Part shown: piece after piece, positions 18,470-27,004 of the stretch
How positions within the stretch are numbered: position 1 is the stretch's first letter
Layout of the letters: each line of letters opens with the position of its first letter
Assembly: GCA_020161665.1 (NCBI GenBank)
Contig: JAIUPA010000029.1
Location: 1-64,000, forward strand
Origin: Pseudomonadota bacterium
GTDB taxonomy: Bacteria > Pseudomonadota > Alphaproteobacteria > Rhizobiales > Rhizobiaceae
Direction of reading: 5' to 3'
DNA length: 64,000 bases
The notes under the pieces: model-generated
Seen by the model: the letters and a program-made list of their open reading frames with translations, nothing else
Told to the model about the DNA's origin: nothing
The model's database searches: none
Translations under genes and position numbers: made by a program

Positions 18470-18871
18470 TTATTCGCCTTCAGATTCGAGAGATGCCACC
18501 AAAGCGATAATTTTTTTGCGCACATTCGAGTTCCTGATCTTGGAAAATGCCTTGTTGAGCTCAATACCCTCATTGCTCATCAGAAAGTTTCGCATTGCCC
18601 CGATATCTTCCGCAGCATCGTCTGCCACGTTTTCCTCAATCGCGTCGGCCCCATGAAACAGGGCTCCGACCTCAACGCCCAGAATTGCCGCTATCGCCTG
18701 CAATCGTGACGCGCCGACACGATTTGAGCCACGTTCATATTTCTGCACCTGCTGAAACGTAATATCCAATCGGTCAGCCAGCGCGCTCTGGCTCATTCCC
18801 ATTGATTTTCGCCGAATCTTGATTTGGCTTCCAACATGGATATCGATTGGATCAGGGCTGCTGCGCCGCAT
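18470..18871 (-). CDS. XRE-family transcriptional regulator
   Basis: A 133-residue DNA-binding protein. Residues about 9-65 form a Cro/C1 helix-turn-helix: VGSQIKIRRKSMGMSQSALA then FQQVQKYERGSNRVGASRL. The remainder is an acidic, helical tail. The ATG at 18871 gives MRRSSPDPIDIHVG, the common start of this rhizobial family; the longer frame to 18907 adds 12 unsupported residues. It lies about 100 bases downstream of the pentein gene on the same strand, so it may regulate or belong to the neighbouring operon. Confidence 0.8.
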   Translation of the reverse strand: MRRSSPDPIDIHVGSQIKIRRKSMGMSQSALADRLDITFQQVQKYERGSNRVGASRLQAIAAILGVEVGALFHGADAIEENVADDAAEDIGAMRNFLMSNEGIELNKAFSKIRNSNVRKKIIALVASLESEGE

Positions 18872-18978
18872 GTGTTTCCCTCGTCTCACAAGAATGAACT
18901 GAGACAAGCTACATCCCAGCGAAACACGCGCGCAATACGCTTTATGGTTGCTGTCGCGAGGGCGGGCTTTATATTCTT

Positions 18979-20130
18979 TTACGGAAACGAGTTACGTGCG
19001 AGCACTTTCGTAGCACATCGGACCGCGCCATTTCGGCTGGCAAAATGGCTCCATCCCGGAACGGAAACAGGCTCGAAACCCAATTGGTGCCAGATATCCA
19101 GGTTCAACCGATCATATTTCTCCAGAGGCTCAACATCGCCAAACTGCGGAACCCATACGAGCGGTCTGCTTTTGCCGGGACGAATTGCATTCTCCAGCAG
19201 GACATTATTGTAGAGACGAGGGAGACGCTTTCCCGAGTCGGTCGTCACTTCCATCGGGATCGGGTTGCGCACCACTCGAAATCCCTGGCACTCCAGTAAC
19301 CGGACGCACGCATCGAGTTGCTGTTTCAAATTTTCAGCCAGCACATTTCTTTGCCCGAGCTCCCAGGTCGGTTTCGCAACAAGAAGCAATGGCCGATCGC
19401 ATAGGCGAATTCCTGTCACAGAGACGAATTGATCCACGTGGAAGCCGCATTGATGAATACCCGTAGCCCCCGTTGGATCACGCATCATCGAACGCAGATC
19501 ATCATCAGACATGAGTGAACCCTCAGGCCTGATCTGGTCATGGTGATAGCCGAAAACCGAAGCGGGGCGAGTATCAAGCTCAATGACCTTTCGGCGCTGC
19601 TCCTGCGATCTGACGTCCGCGTCGCGGCCTACGGGATTGTCTTCCAAACTCGAGTGACCAATCAAACGGAAGTCTGGACCGACCAGTTGATTTCCTCCCG
19701 GAAGCACAAGACCAGATGGCAGAAATTGGTAGCCGAGGTGGTGCGCCAGCGCGCGCGCGACCACACAATCCGCGTCGGCTATGATGCCTTGACGGACGTG
19801 GCAGCCGTTATCGTAGGACAATCGAACGTGGAATAGATCCTGGGCCCATGGGCTTGGTACAGGCGAAGAATGCTCGTCCAAAGGAACTAACGCGACATCA
19901 CGGCCGGCAAGAGAGCTCTGAACCCAAAGTTTGGCACGAGACGCGTGGCCATGATCGATGATCGCATAAACAGCAATCTCTGGAGGCAAGCGCGAGATCA
20001 GATTCTCAAAAGGAAGTAACGGCTTGCAGCTGCAGACTTCGGCTCCTGTCTCAGAGAAAAAGGCAGAGGGAATAACAAACGCTATGGCCTGAATAAGCCC
20101 CCCGCAGTCTGTCAACAAACCCTGATCCAT
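18979..20130 (-). CDS. Pentein-fold guanidine-modifying enzyme (agmatine/peptidyl-arginine deiminase-like)
   Basis: 383 residues resembling the agmatine deiminase/PPAD branch of the pentein superfamily. The catalytic set is present in order: WAQD (Asp98; family WxRD), PGGNQLVGPD (residues 144-153; family GGN), HVDQFVS (His231, Asp233; family HxD) and NGAVRCATKVL (Cys372; family G-x-x-x-C). LYNNVLLENAIRPG and WVPQFGD match the strand before the last motif. Such enzymes attack a guanidino carbon through the Cys, giving citrulline or transferring the amidino group. The N-terminal 50 residues are unusual. It starts 5 bases after the tfuA stop, so it is almost certainly in the YcaO operon. Confidence 0.72.
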   Translation of the reverse strand: MDQGLLTDCGGLIQAIAFVIPSAFFSETGAEVCSCKPLLPFENLISRLPPEIAVYAIIDHGHASRAKLWVQSSLAGRDVALVPLDEHSSPVPSPWAQDLFHVRLSYDNGCHVRQGIIADADCVVARALAHHLGYQFLPSGLVLPGGNQLVGPDFRLIGHSSLEDNPVGRDADVRSQEQRRKVIELDTRPASVFGYHHDQIRPEGSLMSDDDLRSMMRDPTGATGIHQCGFHVDQFVSVTGIRLCDRPLLLVAKPTWELGQRNVLAENLKQQLDACVRLLECQGFRVVRNPIPMEVTTDSGKRLPRLYNNVLLENAIRPGKSRPLVWVPQFGDVEPLEKYDRLNLDIWHQLGFEPVSVPGWSHFASRNGAVRCATKVLARNSFP

Positions 20131-20135
20131 TTCTG

Positions 20136-20849
20136 TCAGGCCTTTTTAAAAGTTTCCGCGCGGTTGCGAAGCCCCTCAAAAAAGACCGTATTCTGAAATG
20201 TCCATGTAAAGCTCTCACTGGGTGAACGAACGTTGCCTGACACCAGTTTCTCCAGAAGAAGCATCGCGTCTTTGCGCTTCACCGAAACTTCTCCATCCCG
20301 CAAAATCGCTGCGTAGGAGTTTTCAAGACCTGCACACGAAACGATGGCGCGCCAGGTCCGTTTCGAGAAATGGAGTCGGCGTGCTGCATCCAGAAGTTTG
20401 GTCTTTTCGAACAAACTCAAGTTTTCGGGGCATTCCTTGAGGGTTTCCTCGACATCCACAAGTGCGACCGTCAGCGGTTTGAATTCGAGGTCGGACGGCG
20501 CATGCGTGACAGCGACATCAGCATCAGAAACACGTATCCCGTCACGATACGCTTCAAAAACGGCGCCGACCCCGATCATGCCAAATGTTGCGCACTCTGC
20601 AGCACGCAGGGCGCCCATACTGGCTGCACCGACAACGATGACACCTTGCGAAAGAGCGAAGAGAATTTCCTTGTGCCAGACTGCCGCACAATCACCGTAG
20701 AGCCCATCAATCAAACCAATAATCCTGCATCCCTCGCTCACAGCCCTAAAAAGGTCACCTGATGAAGCCGGGGGGCGCAAATCCACATTGGAGCGAGCGA
20801 AGGCTTCAAGCCCGTATATCGTGGGACCTCCAAAGACCACAGGCCTCAT
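20136..20849 (-). CDS. tfuA: TfuA-like protein
   Basis: 237 residues beginning MRPVVFGGPTIYGLEAF, the usual TfuA start. The conserved core has SEGCRIIGLIDGLYGDCAAV, HKEILFALSQGVIVVGAASM and GALRAAECATFGM. TfuA proteins accompany a subset of YcaO enzymes (trifolitoxin in Rhizobium, McrA thioglycine in archaea) and are thought to bring activated sulfur or otherwise assist thioamide formation. The ATG at 20849 overlaps the ycaO stop as ATGA. The longer frame to 20915 is not supported. Confidence 0.93.
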   Translation of the reverse strand: MRPVVFGGPTIYGLEAFARSNVDLRPPASSGDLFRAVSEGCRIIGLIDGLYGDCAAVWHKEILFALSQGVIVVGAASMGALRAAECATFGMIGVGAVFEAYRDGIRVSDADVAVTHAPSDLEFKPLTVALVDVEETLKECPENLSLFEKTKLLDAARRLHFSKRTWRAIVSCAGLENSYAAILRDGEVSVKRKDAMLLLEKLVSGNVRSPSESFTWTFQNTVFFEGLRNRAETFKKA

Positions 20850-22075
20850 GCATTCACCCAACCATTGATGAACCCGTGAAAGCATTGAGGCATTATCTGT
20901 TGAAGTCCGGAACATGAGATGCCAAGTCCGCTTGCAAGAACCCGCACGACATGAAGCCCCGGGACACCTGTTTCCAGTCGGAAAACAAAGACGTCATCGA
21001 TCCCGCGTTTGAAAAGATGAGTTGCAAGACGCTTCCACAAAGGGGTCTTGATGTCGCCCGTGAACTCGACCGAAAGCGAGCCGATCTTTGACGGTCCATA
21101 GCGTTTGGAGCCCTCTGGCATCGAAACGTCACCCATATAACGTTCCGGTTGAAGGTCATCGCGAGCACCGCTGATATCTGTCAGTCGCGATTGGATCGCC
21201 TCCAGAAGAGCGGCCAGTGCAGCGTCATGGATATCGAGCCGGCAGGCAATCCCTGCCGAGTGCCGAATTCCAGGTCCGCTCAACGAGACGACCGATCTTT
21301 CGATGCCTGCCATAATGACGGGTACGTTCAGCTCATTTGTCAGATTATAAAATCTGGGGGGCAGCCCAAGCCCTGACACATGCCGGACGAGGTCATCGAA
21401 TGCGCTATTTACATGTTCAGGTAATTCAACCGGAAAGCGGGTCAGATTTCGCGTCTGAAAGGTATCAATCAATGCGCAAGCATCGTTTTCGACAAGTTCG
21501 AGCAATGCGTGAAGAACGGTTTTGTCAAAATCAAAACCGGCTGCAATGCCTTGCGAGCTCATATGGAAGGCTCGCCGGTCCCAAGGAAAGTCTGCTCTGA
21601 AATCGAGACCAATCAACTCGAAGGGCGCCAGGACCTCGTGGTCTGTCCGCAATGAAACACCCCGAACCCATGCATGTTCCTCATGAAGCGAAAGCTGGCT
21701 TAAATCGACGCGACCTACCTTGTCCAAGGGTACAACCGGCTCGTTCCTCGCCGCCATATCTGCAATCGAGCCGAACCGGGAAACATGTCTTTTCGCGTCT
21801 TCTGCGACAGCACCTTCAACTGCCTCCATGAAGGCGGAAGTTCGTGCCATTTCCGTCGTCAGCCCCTTTCCTTGAGAGACAGACAATCCGCGTGAGTTCG
21901 GCCTCGACGCAAACCAGACTGGAATCCCAACAATATCCAGACCTGTCACATCCCCAAGGCGTGTAATCCCGAACCGCCTGAGCAGCTCGGGATCCTGTTG
22001 CAAGCGCACGTCCAGACTTTCAACTGACGTCTCGACGCACACCGGGCAATCTTTGCCGAAAGGCGGAGAAACCAT
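20846..22075 (-). CDS. YcaO family cyclodehydratase/thioamidating enzyme (TfuA-associated)
   Basis: 409 residues. RFGITRLGDVTGLDIVGIPV and then RPNSRGLSVSQGKGLTTEMA are typical of TfuA-associated YcaO proteins. EAVEGAVAE and LLELVENDA supply the acidic residues for Mg-ATP. YcaO enzymes phosphorylate a peptide amide so that a Cys/Ser/Thr side chain (azoline) or sulfide (thioamide) can attack. CPVC near residue 10 may bind metal. The ATG overlaps the stop of the 143-aa gene by one base, so translation is probably coupled. The target is unknown; the 143-aa protein is the first candidate. Confidence 0.93.
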   Translation of the reverse strand: MVSPPFGKDCPVCVETSVESLDVRLQQDPELLRRFGITRLGDVTGLDIVGIPVWFASRPNSRGLSVSQGKGLTTEMARTSAFMEAVEGAVAEDAKRHVSRFGSIADMAARNEPVVPLDKVGRVDLSQLSLHEEHAWVRGVSLRTDHEVLAPFELIGLDFRADFPWDRRAFHMSSQGIAAGFDFDKTVLHALLELVENDACALIDTFQTRNLTRFPVELPEHVNSAFDDLVRHVSGLGLPPRFYNLTNELNVPVIMAGIERSVVSLSGPGIRHSAGIACRLDIHDAALAALLEAIQSRLTDISGARDDLQPERYMGDVSMPEGSKRYGPSKIGSLSVEFTGDIKTPLWKRLATHLFKRGIDDVFVFRLETGVPGLHVVRVLASGLGISCSGLQQIMPQCFHGFINGWVNA

Positions 22076-22506
22076 TACGGCGCCGAGTTCGGCTTATCAG
22101 ACAGCACCGCATTAAAGAGTTCACCGCTCGACAAGCTTCCGGGCCCCACCGCCTTCAAGGCCGCTTCGATCGGGGTCTGGATCATTCGATTGAAGTCCCA
22201 TCCGGCATCCACGACCTCGCCAATGAATGCAAAATCCGCTTCCGAAACGACGGCTCCTCCGGCAATCAACGTTTCGATGCCCTGAACCTGAACTGGATCG
22301 AGCGACATGTCCGGTTGCCCGTTTTGGCCGACGAGCATAGCTTTGGCTGAGGCCGCGACTTTTGCATACCCGTCAACGCCGGGATGTTCCGCCTCGTATT
22401 TCAAGATGACGTCATGAGAGACTGCGGCAGCCCTCAAGGGATCCGTCCTGATGAACAAGACGCCAGATCCACGTTTGCCGATCACATAAAACTGAGATTT
22501 TGACAT
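22075..22506 (-). CDS. Hypothetical protein (143 aa), candidate substrate or partner of YcaO
   Basis: No family is recognised. The N-terminal part KSQFYVIGKRGSGVLFIRTD is beta-like and basic. The middle is Ala/Gly/Val-rich and helical, and the C-terminal 20 residues (GELFNAVLSDKPNSAP) are polar and likely flexible. There is no Cys, but Ser, Thr, Gly and a few Arg are present. It sits directly between the regulator and ycaO, overlapping ycaO by one base, where RiPP precursors or recognition proteins are often encoded. It is longer than most precursors, so a stand-alone binding or scaffold role is equally possible. Confidence 0.6.
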   Translation of the reverse strand: MSKSQFYVIGKRGSGVLFIRTDPLRAAAVSHDVILKYEAEHPGVDGYAKVAASAKAMLVGQNGQPDMSLDPVQVQGIETLIAGGAVVSEADFAFIGEVVDAGWDFNRMIQTPIEAALKAVGPGSLSSGELFNAVLSDKPNSAP

Positions 22507-22514
22507 AATATCCC

Positions 22515-24503
22515 CTACCTTAAACCTGCCAGGCGAAGTGCATGACAGAACCGTTCAGTTGCCTGAGTATCTCGATCAGGAGACAAGCCACTGATCTCTT
22601 TCGCTGACATTCCCGGATAGATTTCCTGCAATCTCGCACCACATGCATGTGCGGACTTCAGGTCGCCATGAAGTGCGTGACTTGCAGTCAGAACGCGAAG
22701 AGCGGGTTCGTCATTGTCCATTCGCTGGCAAAGTTGCACCGCTTCACCGTAGTCCTCGCGCTTGAACGCGATGCTTGCGCCGGCCCACCAATAAATGTCG
22801 GGGGCAAGCGGGTTTAAATCGATAGCCTCCTGAAACTTGCTCCAGGCGGTTTCACAATCCCCGAAATGAGCAAGCGCATCGGCGTGCTGAAGTAACAGAT
22901 CAGCGGAGTTGGGCGCCAAAGCCTCAGCCTCGAAAAACTTCTCGGCCGACCTGTCAAAATCTCTCTGGTAGAGGGCGATAACCGCGCACATCCAATGGCC
23001 CGCTCCAAGCGCCGGATCAATGTCGATGGAGGCGTCTGCTTCGGCTTTTGCCCGGTGCAAGAGGTGGGGATCCCCTCCTCCCAGCATAAGCCACTCCAGT
23101 TGGAGGGTCTGGGCAATCCGTGCCCTTGCTGTTGCAAGGCCCCGATCAAGATCAATAGCCTTGCGGAATAGGGATCTGGCTCTGCGCAATCGGGGAAGCT
23201 CGCATGTGCCGTTCAACAGCTGTTGCCCCTCGAGCAATTGGCTGTAAGCCTCACCTTGGTGGCTGCGCTCGGGATCAAGTTGCAGTCTCTCGATTTCACG
23301 GGCAAGAGAGGCTGCAACCTGCTTGGAAAGCATGCGAAACGCTGCGTGCATTCTCCGCTCGCTCAGAAGGATCTCGAGTGACCAGATAATCTCACCGCTG
23401 GCATCTTCGACGAGCGCGACGGTCAATTTTGACTGGTCGAACACACGTGAGACAACATGATAATCGGCGCGTAACCGCGCGTATCGCTTTTCCGGAACGT
23501 TATCCTCCACCAAGAAAGTGCTATGAGGCGCGAGGACGCAAAACGTTCGAAACCTGACGAGACTATTGGCGATATCTTCGACAAATGCCTGAACGATCGG
23601 TCCTGTGGGAAGGCCATCAAGATACGTGGGCTTCAGGAACGCAACGCGCGGCTTTGACGATGACTTGCGAGGCAGGTTGTCGACGCCGTGCTCGACGTCT
23701 GACAGACCCTTTGAAAGGCTTTCAACTCTTCGATGAAGGGCAAGCGTTGCCGCCTCGGGGGCTCGACCCTCAACACTCAGCTGTCGGGATAACAACCGGA
23801 AAACGCGATTGCTCTCATCGACGTTGCCAACACGCGCATAGGCGGCCATTGCCGCCCGGTAAATCTCCTCACGATCCGGATCAAGCCGAAATGCGCATTC
23901 GCACAGGTCCTTGATATCAGAGGTTCTAGCGCGACCATAACGTGACAGATCTTCCAGAAGCTGTACATAGCCCGAATAGAACATGTCCTTGAGACGACGT
24001 CGTTCGGCAAGCAGCCAGAGATAGTAGCTTTCATCCCCTGCCTCGATCCCGTCCAGCAATTCCCCATTTAAATCCTTCATTGCTGAAAGCCGTTCAGGAA
24101 CACTTTCGGATTTCATGGCTATAAGGAAAAGCCCCAGATCAGAACGCCGGGACAACTCTCCTGCCCTTAGCTCGCTTCCGGCGATCACGACGAAGCCTTC
24201 AGGCTCACCGGTCAATTTTTGTAGTCTCAAGATGAGTTGGCGCAGGTTCCCCAATGCTCTCTTTTGTTCCACCTCCCCCCAGAGAAGCGAAGCCGTGACT
24301 TGCCGGGAAAGGGACTGACGCGGGGCGAGCAGCAACGCCGCAATAAGGGCAAAGCCTTTAGATGGGAAAAACGAACCATCAGCCGCCCCGCAGGACGGCA
24401 ATCCGAAGAGCCGAAGTGGAAGTCGGTCCGCGCACTCAGTCAATAAATTGCTCCCAGTTCCGACTGATTTAACAATGCTTCGGCTGGAATGAAAAGTCAG
24501 CAC
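22515..24503 (-). CDS. Transcriptional regulator with BTAD-type and TPR domains
   Basis: 662 residues. An N-terminal winged helix (about residues 28-120; LPLRLFGLPSCG, then LLLAPRQSLSRQVTASLLWG) is followed by a bacterial transcription activation domain (about 125-260; CECAFRLDPDREEIYRAAMA, YARVGNVDESNRVFRLLSRQ). A TolB-like region (about 285-400) and TPR repeats (about 420-640; MCAVIALYQRDFDRSAEKFF, QEAIDLNPLAPDIYWWAG) complete it. SARP/AfsR-like proteins of this build switch on neighbouring biosynthetic genes. It is the first gene of the operon, 8 bases before the 143-aa gene. The true start may be some residues inside the frame. Confidence 0.8.
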   Translation of the reverse strand: MLTFHSSRSIVKSVGTGSNLLTECADRLPLRLFGLPSCGAADGSFFPSKGFALIAALLLAPRQSLSRQVTASLLWGEVEQKRALGNLRQLILRLQKLTGEPEGFVVIAGSELRAGELSRRSDLGLFLIAMKSESVPERLSAMKDLNGELLDGIEAGDESYYLWLLAERRRLKDMFYSGYVQLLEDLSRYGRARTSDIKDLCECAFRLDPDREEIYRAAMAAYARVGNVDESNRVFRLLSRQLSVEGRAPEAATLALHRRVESLSKGLSDVEHGVDNLPRKSSSKPRVAFLKPTYLDGLPTGPIVQAFVEDIANSLVRFRTFCVLAPHSTFLVEDNVPEKRYARLRADYHVVSRVFDQSKLTVALVEDASGEIIWSLEILLSERRMHAAFRMLSKQVAASLAREIERLQLDPERSHQGEAYSQLLEGQQLLNGTCELPRLRRARSLFRKAIDLDRGLATARARIAQTLQLEWLMLGGGDPHLLHRAKAEADASIDIDPALGAGHWMCAVIALYQRDFDRSAEKFFEAEALAPNSADLLLQHADALAHFGDCETAWSKFQEAIDLNPLAPDIYWWAGASIAFKREDYGEAVQLCQRMDNDEPALRVLTASHALHGDLKSAHACGARLQEIYPGMSAKEISGLSPDRDTQATERFCHALRLAGLR

Positions 24504-24695
24504 ATCAGACGGTTTGACGCTCGCGTGACGCCCGGCGTTAATCAGATATTATCGTGGCTCACGGTTCTTACGCCCTAGGGAAGGCAGTGACATTTTGCGG
24601 ATAGCCTATGCTAATGGTGCCAATGCCATAAACACGTCACAAAAGAGAATGCTCGACCTAACAGTCATACTTAATGCGCATCGGAGTGAATCTTC

Positions 24696-25220
24696 GTGAG
24701 ACCATTACTCCCCCTCATCGTCACGACGATCATTATGGCGTCTTGCACCCAGGACCATGCAGCGCGTCGTTTTGATCCCTTGAACGGTAGTGAGTACGCG
24801 GAAAAGCGAATATTCTCGATCGAGGGAGCGGATCCCAAATACCCTCGCCCTGGCTTCACTTATGCTACATCCGACCTTTTTTACGGTGTGCAGGTTGAGT
24901 ATTTCGCGCCCGATGGAAAGAGTTACCTTTGGTTCAGAGGAAATAAGCGATCAGTTCCAGGCGAATGGAAAGTCACCCAGGATGGCTTCGCTCGCGAGCT
25001 TTGCTTCCGCTATGGCCCGAACACACGTGACGCCATAACCGGTACCCGTGGCGGAAAATGGGAATGCCGCAAAATGTTTACAGGCGACATGAGTGTTGTT
25101 AGCTTCATTCCAGGTGACCCTTTCAATCTCGCCAAGGGCACCGTTCCCGATATGAAACTGAAACGGTGCCAAATCCCGCCTCCCATGAAGCAGATGCTTT
25201 ATACAAATCCATGTATTTGA
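24696..25220 (+). CDS. Hypothetical lipoprotein (174 aa)
   Basis: GTG at 24696 gives an N-terminus with two prolines and a hydrophobic stretch ending in a lipobox-like MASC, then TQDHAARRFDPLNGSEY. The mature part is beta-rich: FAPDGKSYLWFRGNKRSVPG, EWKVTQDGFARELCFRYG, GGKWECRKM. Four further Cys could form disulfides. It resembles small exported proteins of rhizobia that bind no known ligand. No neighbour explains it; it diverges from the BTAD regulator, whose promoter must be in the 190-base gap. Confidence 0.6.
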   Translation: MRPLLPLIVTTIIMASCTQDHAARRFDPLNGSEYAEKRIFSIEGADPKYPRPGFTYATSDLFYGVQVEYFAPDGKSYLWFRGNKRSVPGEWKVTQDGFARELCFRYGPNTRDAITGTRGGKWECRKMFTGDMSVVSFIPGDPFNLAKGTVPDMKLKRCQIPPPMKQMLYTNPCI

Positions 25221-25305
25221 AACATCCTTTGCGTGACCGCGTCGGAACTGTTGCGGGACATATCACCGCCAACGGTGAAGCCCGACTAGCTAGACATCAC
25301 GAAGA

Positions 25306-25728
25306 TTATTTACCTGAAAGCCAGACCTCTCTAGCCCAAGTCGCCAAATCCGGCCACAACTCGTTGGTTGCGCCATTATGGTCCCAAAAGCACACTTTCC
25401 CGTCAGGAACTATACAATAGTAATCACCATTATCTTCGCATATGGGTAGCCAACTAACAGGTACGCCAGCATCCCTAGCCTGTTTAACTGCGGAGTACAG
25501 CTCTCCGTATATACCTCCCATTTCATTGTTCAAAGTTAGCAATGAAATGCTTCCGACAAATGCATTACTAACATTTTTTAATAAAACAATGTAATCATCA
25601 GAAAATTTAATTCCAACGATCTCCTCATAACGTTCAATCAACGCATCATCTGGTAACGGCAATCGCCTGCTGGATGGTTCATCTAAATTATTAATGTCAG
25701 CGATGATTGCGTTGATTTCCTCAGCCAT
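25306..25728 (-). CDS. SMI1/KNR4 (SUKH) family protein, probable orphan immunity protein
   Basis: 140 residues. LPDDALIERYEEIVGIKFSD near residue 25 and WLPICEDNGDYYCIVPDGKV near residue 95, followed by FWDHNG, match the SUKH-1 fold. These proteins often neutralise polymorphic or contact-dependent toxins. The gene is clearly more AT-rich than its neighbours, suggesting transfer. No toxin gene is seen beside it, so it is an orphan immunity gene or an anti-toxin defence. Confidence 0.8.
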   Translation of the reverse strand: MAEEINAIIADINNLDEPSSRRLPLPDDALIERYEEIVGIKFSDDYIVLLKNVSNAFVGSISLLTLNNEMGGIYGELYSAVKQARDAGVPVSWLPICEDNGDYYCIVPDGKVCFWDHNGATNELWPDLATWAREVWLSGK

Positions 25729-25933
25729 TTCTACCCCTTAAAAGTCGTTTGCTCGATTTATCCAATAATCACGGTGCCACGCATTAAACTGTGTGCGATT
25801 GATGCCAGATGGAATGCTGCTGACCTGCCACTGACGATTACCAGGCTTCGTTTAACGTGGATGTGACGGCAGAAAATCCATACAGGGAGCGAAACCAAAC
25901 GCCACGACAGCAAAGCGACGCTGCGAGACAAAC

Positions 25934-26431
25934 ATGATGATCAAATTCAGCAACCCGCTCCTACTTTTTGACCAAAGCAGTGTGCCCTATCAACGGGCAG
26001 ATGATGTCGGGTTCGTAATCACAGAGTTTCTATGGTTCGACGGAAAACCCTTTTATCCCGCATCAGCCCTGGCGCACGCGAAAGTGAGCCAAGTAGCTCT
26101 TTCATTCTCGGAGGGAGGGTCCGAGGCCGAAGACAACTGTGACCTGATTTTCCAGATGCCGAAGGCCGAGGGGGGGCATTTTTTTGAGATTGTTTTGCGC
26201 TCAGATTTAGCGACGTTTTATGGCGGCTGGGTCTGGGGTGAAGAGATCGAGTATCTGGACCGTTACAAAAATGGATATCGTGTTCTGTGTTCGCGCATCC
26301 ATGGAAAACAGGTCACATTTGAGTATTCAGAGCAGGAGCGGCGCTATCAGCCGGCAAACGAACTCCCCCTCGACAAGATGGATATCACGCATTATCCGGA
26401 AAATTGGGGGCGAGATCATACGATATGCTGA
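25934..26431 (+). CDS. Hypothetical protein (165 aa), possibly another immunity-type protein
   Basis: Soluble and rich in aromatic residues (FLWFDGKPFYPASALAH, ATFYGGWVWGEEIEYLDRY). No signal peptide or membrane segment. The Shine-Dalgarno is weak. Size, composition and its place in a patch of SUKH, IS and toxin-antitoxin genes fit an accessory or immunity role, but no family is recognised. Confidence 0.5.
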   Translation: MMIKFSNPLLLFDQSSVPYQRADDVGFVITEFLWFDGKPFYPASALAHAKVSQVALSFSEGGSEAEDNCDLIFQMPKAEGGHFFEIVLRSDLATFYGGWVWGEEIEYLDRYKNGYRVLCSRIHGKQVTFEYSEQERRYQPANELPLDKMDITHYPENWGRDHTIC

Positions 26432-26642
26432 GATCCCAAAGCTCAACTGATTTTGTGGGATGCGAACCAACTGATCAGCTACACTCTTCAAGTAACTGAA
26501 AAAACATGAATTATTGGCCAAAAGGGCGGCGTCACCTTAACCGAGTTTTGGATGCTGTCGTTTCTTCGGCCTGAAGTTCACGCGTCAATCGACAAAGCGA
26601 TTTGGTAAGCCTCCCCTGATTGATGGGGTTCATCTGTAGAAT

Positions 26643-26687
26643 TCACGCGGCCCTTTTCAGCTTCTGAGCGGGGGTAGTGCCGCCAAC
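26643..26687 (-). pseudogene. 3' tail of an IS3-family OrfB transposase gene
   Basis: On the minus strand the bases just before TGA at 26645-26643 encode VGGTTPAQKLKRAA, the conserved C-terminal end of many IS3-family OrfB transposases (usually LGGxTPAQKLKRAA). Upstream the match stops abruptly at about 26688. It is a short relic of an insertion sequence deleted when the hip module or its flank was rearranged. Confidence 0.75.
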
Positions 26688-26708
26688 GTCCTGTGTTGAC
26701 CGTTTGCC

Positions 26709-26987
26709 TCAGTTACCTTTTGGAACAAATCCCACCCTGAACCCGAATAAGCGGCCAATTTTCTCCAAAGTTTCCAATGTCGGGTTGGCCGTTCCTGCTT
26801 CGATCTCTGCAACCTGCCGCCTCGTCAGTGACAGTGTCCTCGCGAACTCGTCTTGCGTCATGCCGAACCCTTTACGGATATCGACTACAGCGTCGGGCAG
26901 TCTGAGGTCCCCGGTTCGAGCACGCTCGGCAAGGGCTCGCCGGTTTTCAAGGGCTTCTTCTTTGGACGGTTTTTTCCAGCGTGCCAT
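26709..26987 (-). CDS. hipB: HipB-like antitoxin, XRE helix-turn-helix
   Basis: 92 residues. The helix-turn-helix is FGMTQDEFARTLSLTRRQVA followed by EIEAGTANPTLETLEKIGRL, and the C-terminus GFRVGFVPKGN is the short beta strand common to HipB proteins. It should bind operators upstream of the module and block HipA. Unusually it follows hipA (17 bases after its stop) instead of preceding it. Confidence 0.85.
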   Translation of the reverse strand: MARWKKPSKEEALENRRALAERARTGDLRLPDAVVDIRKGFGMTQDEFARTLSLTRRQVAEIEAGTANPTLETLEKIGRLFGFRVGFVPKGN

Positions 26988-27004
26988 TCATCGGTCCTTT
27001 GCAA

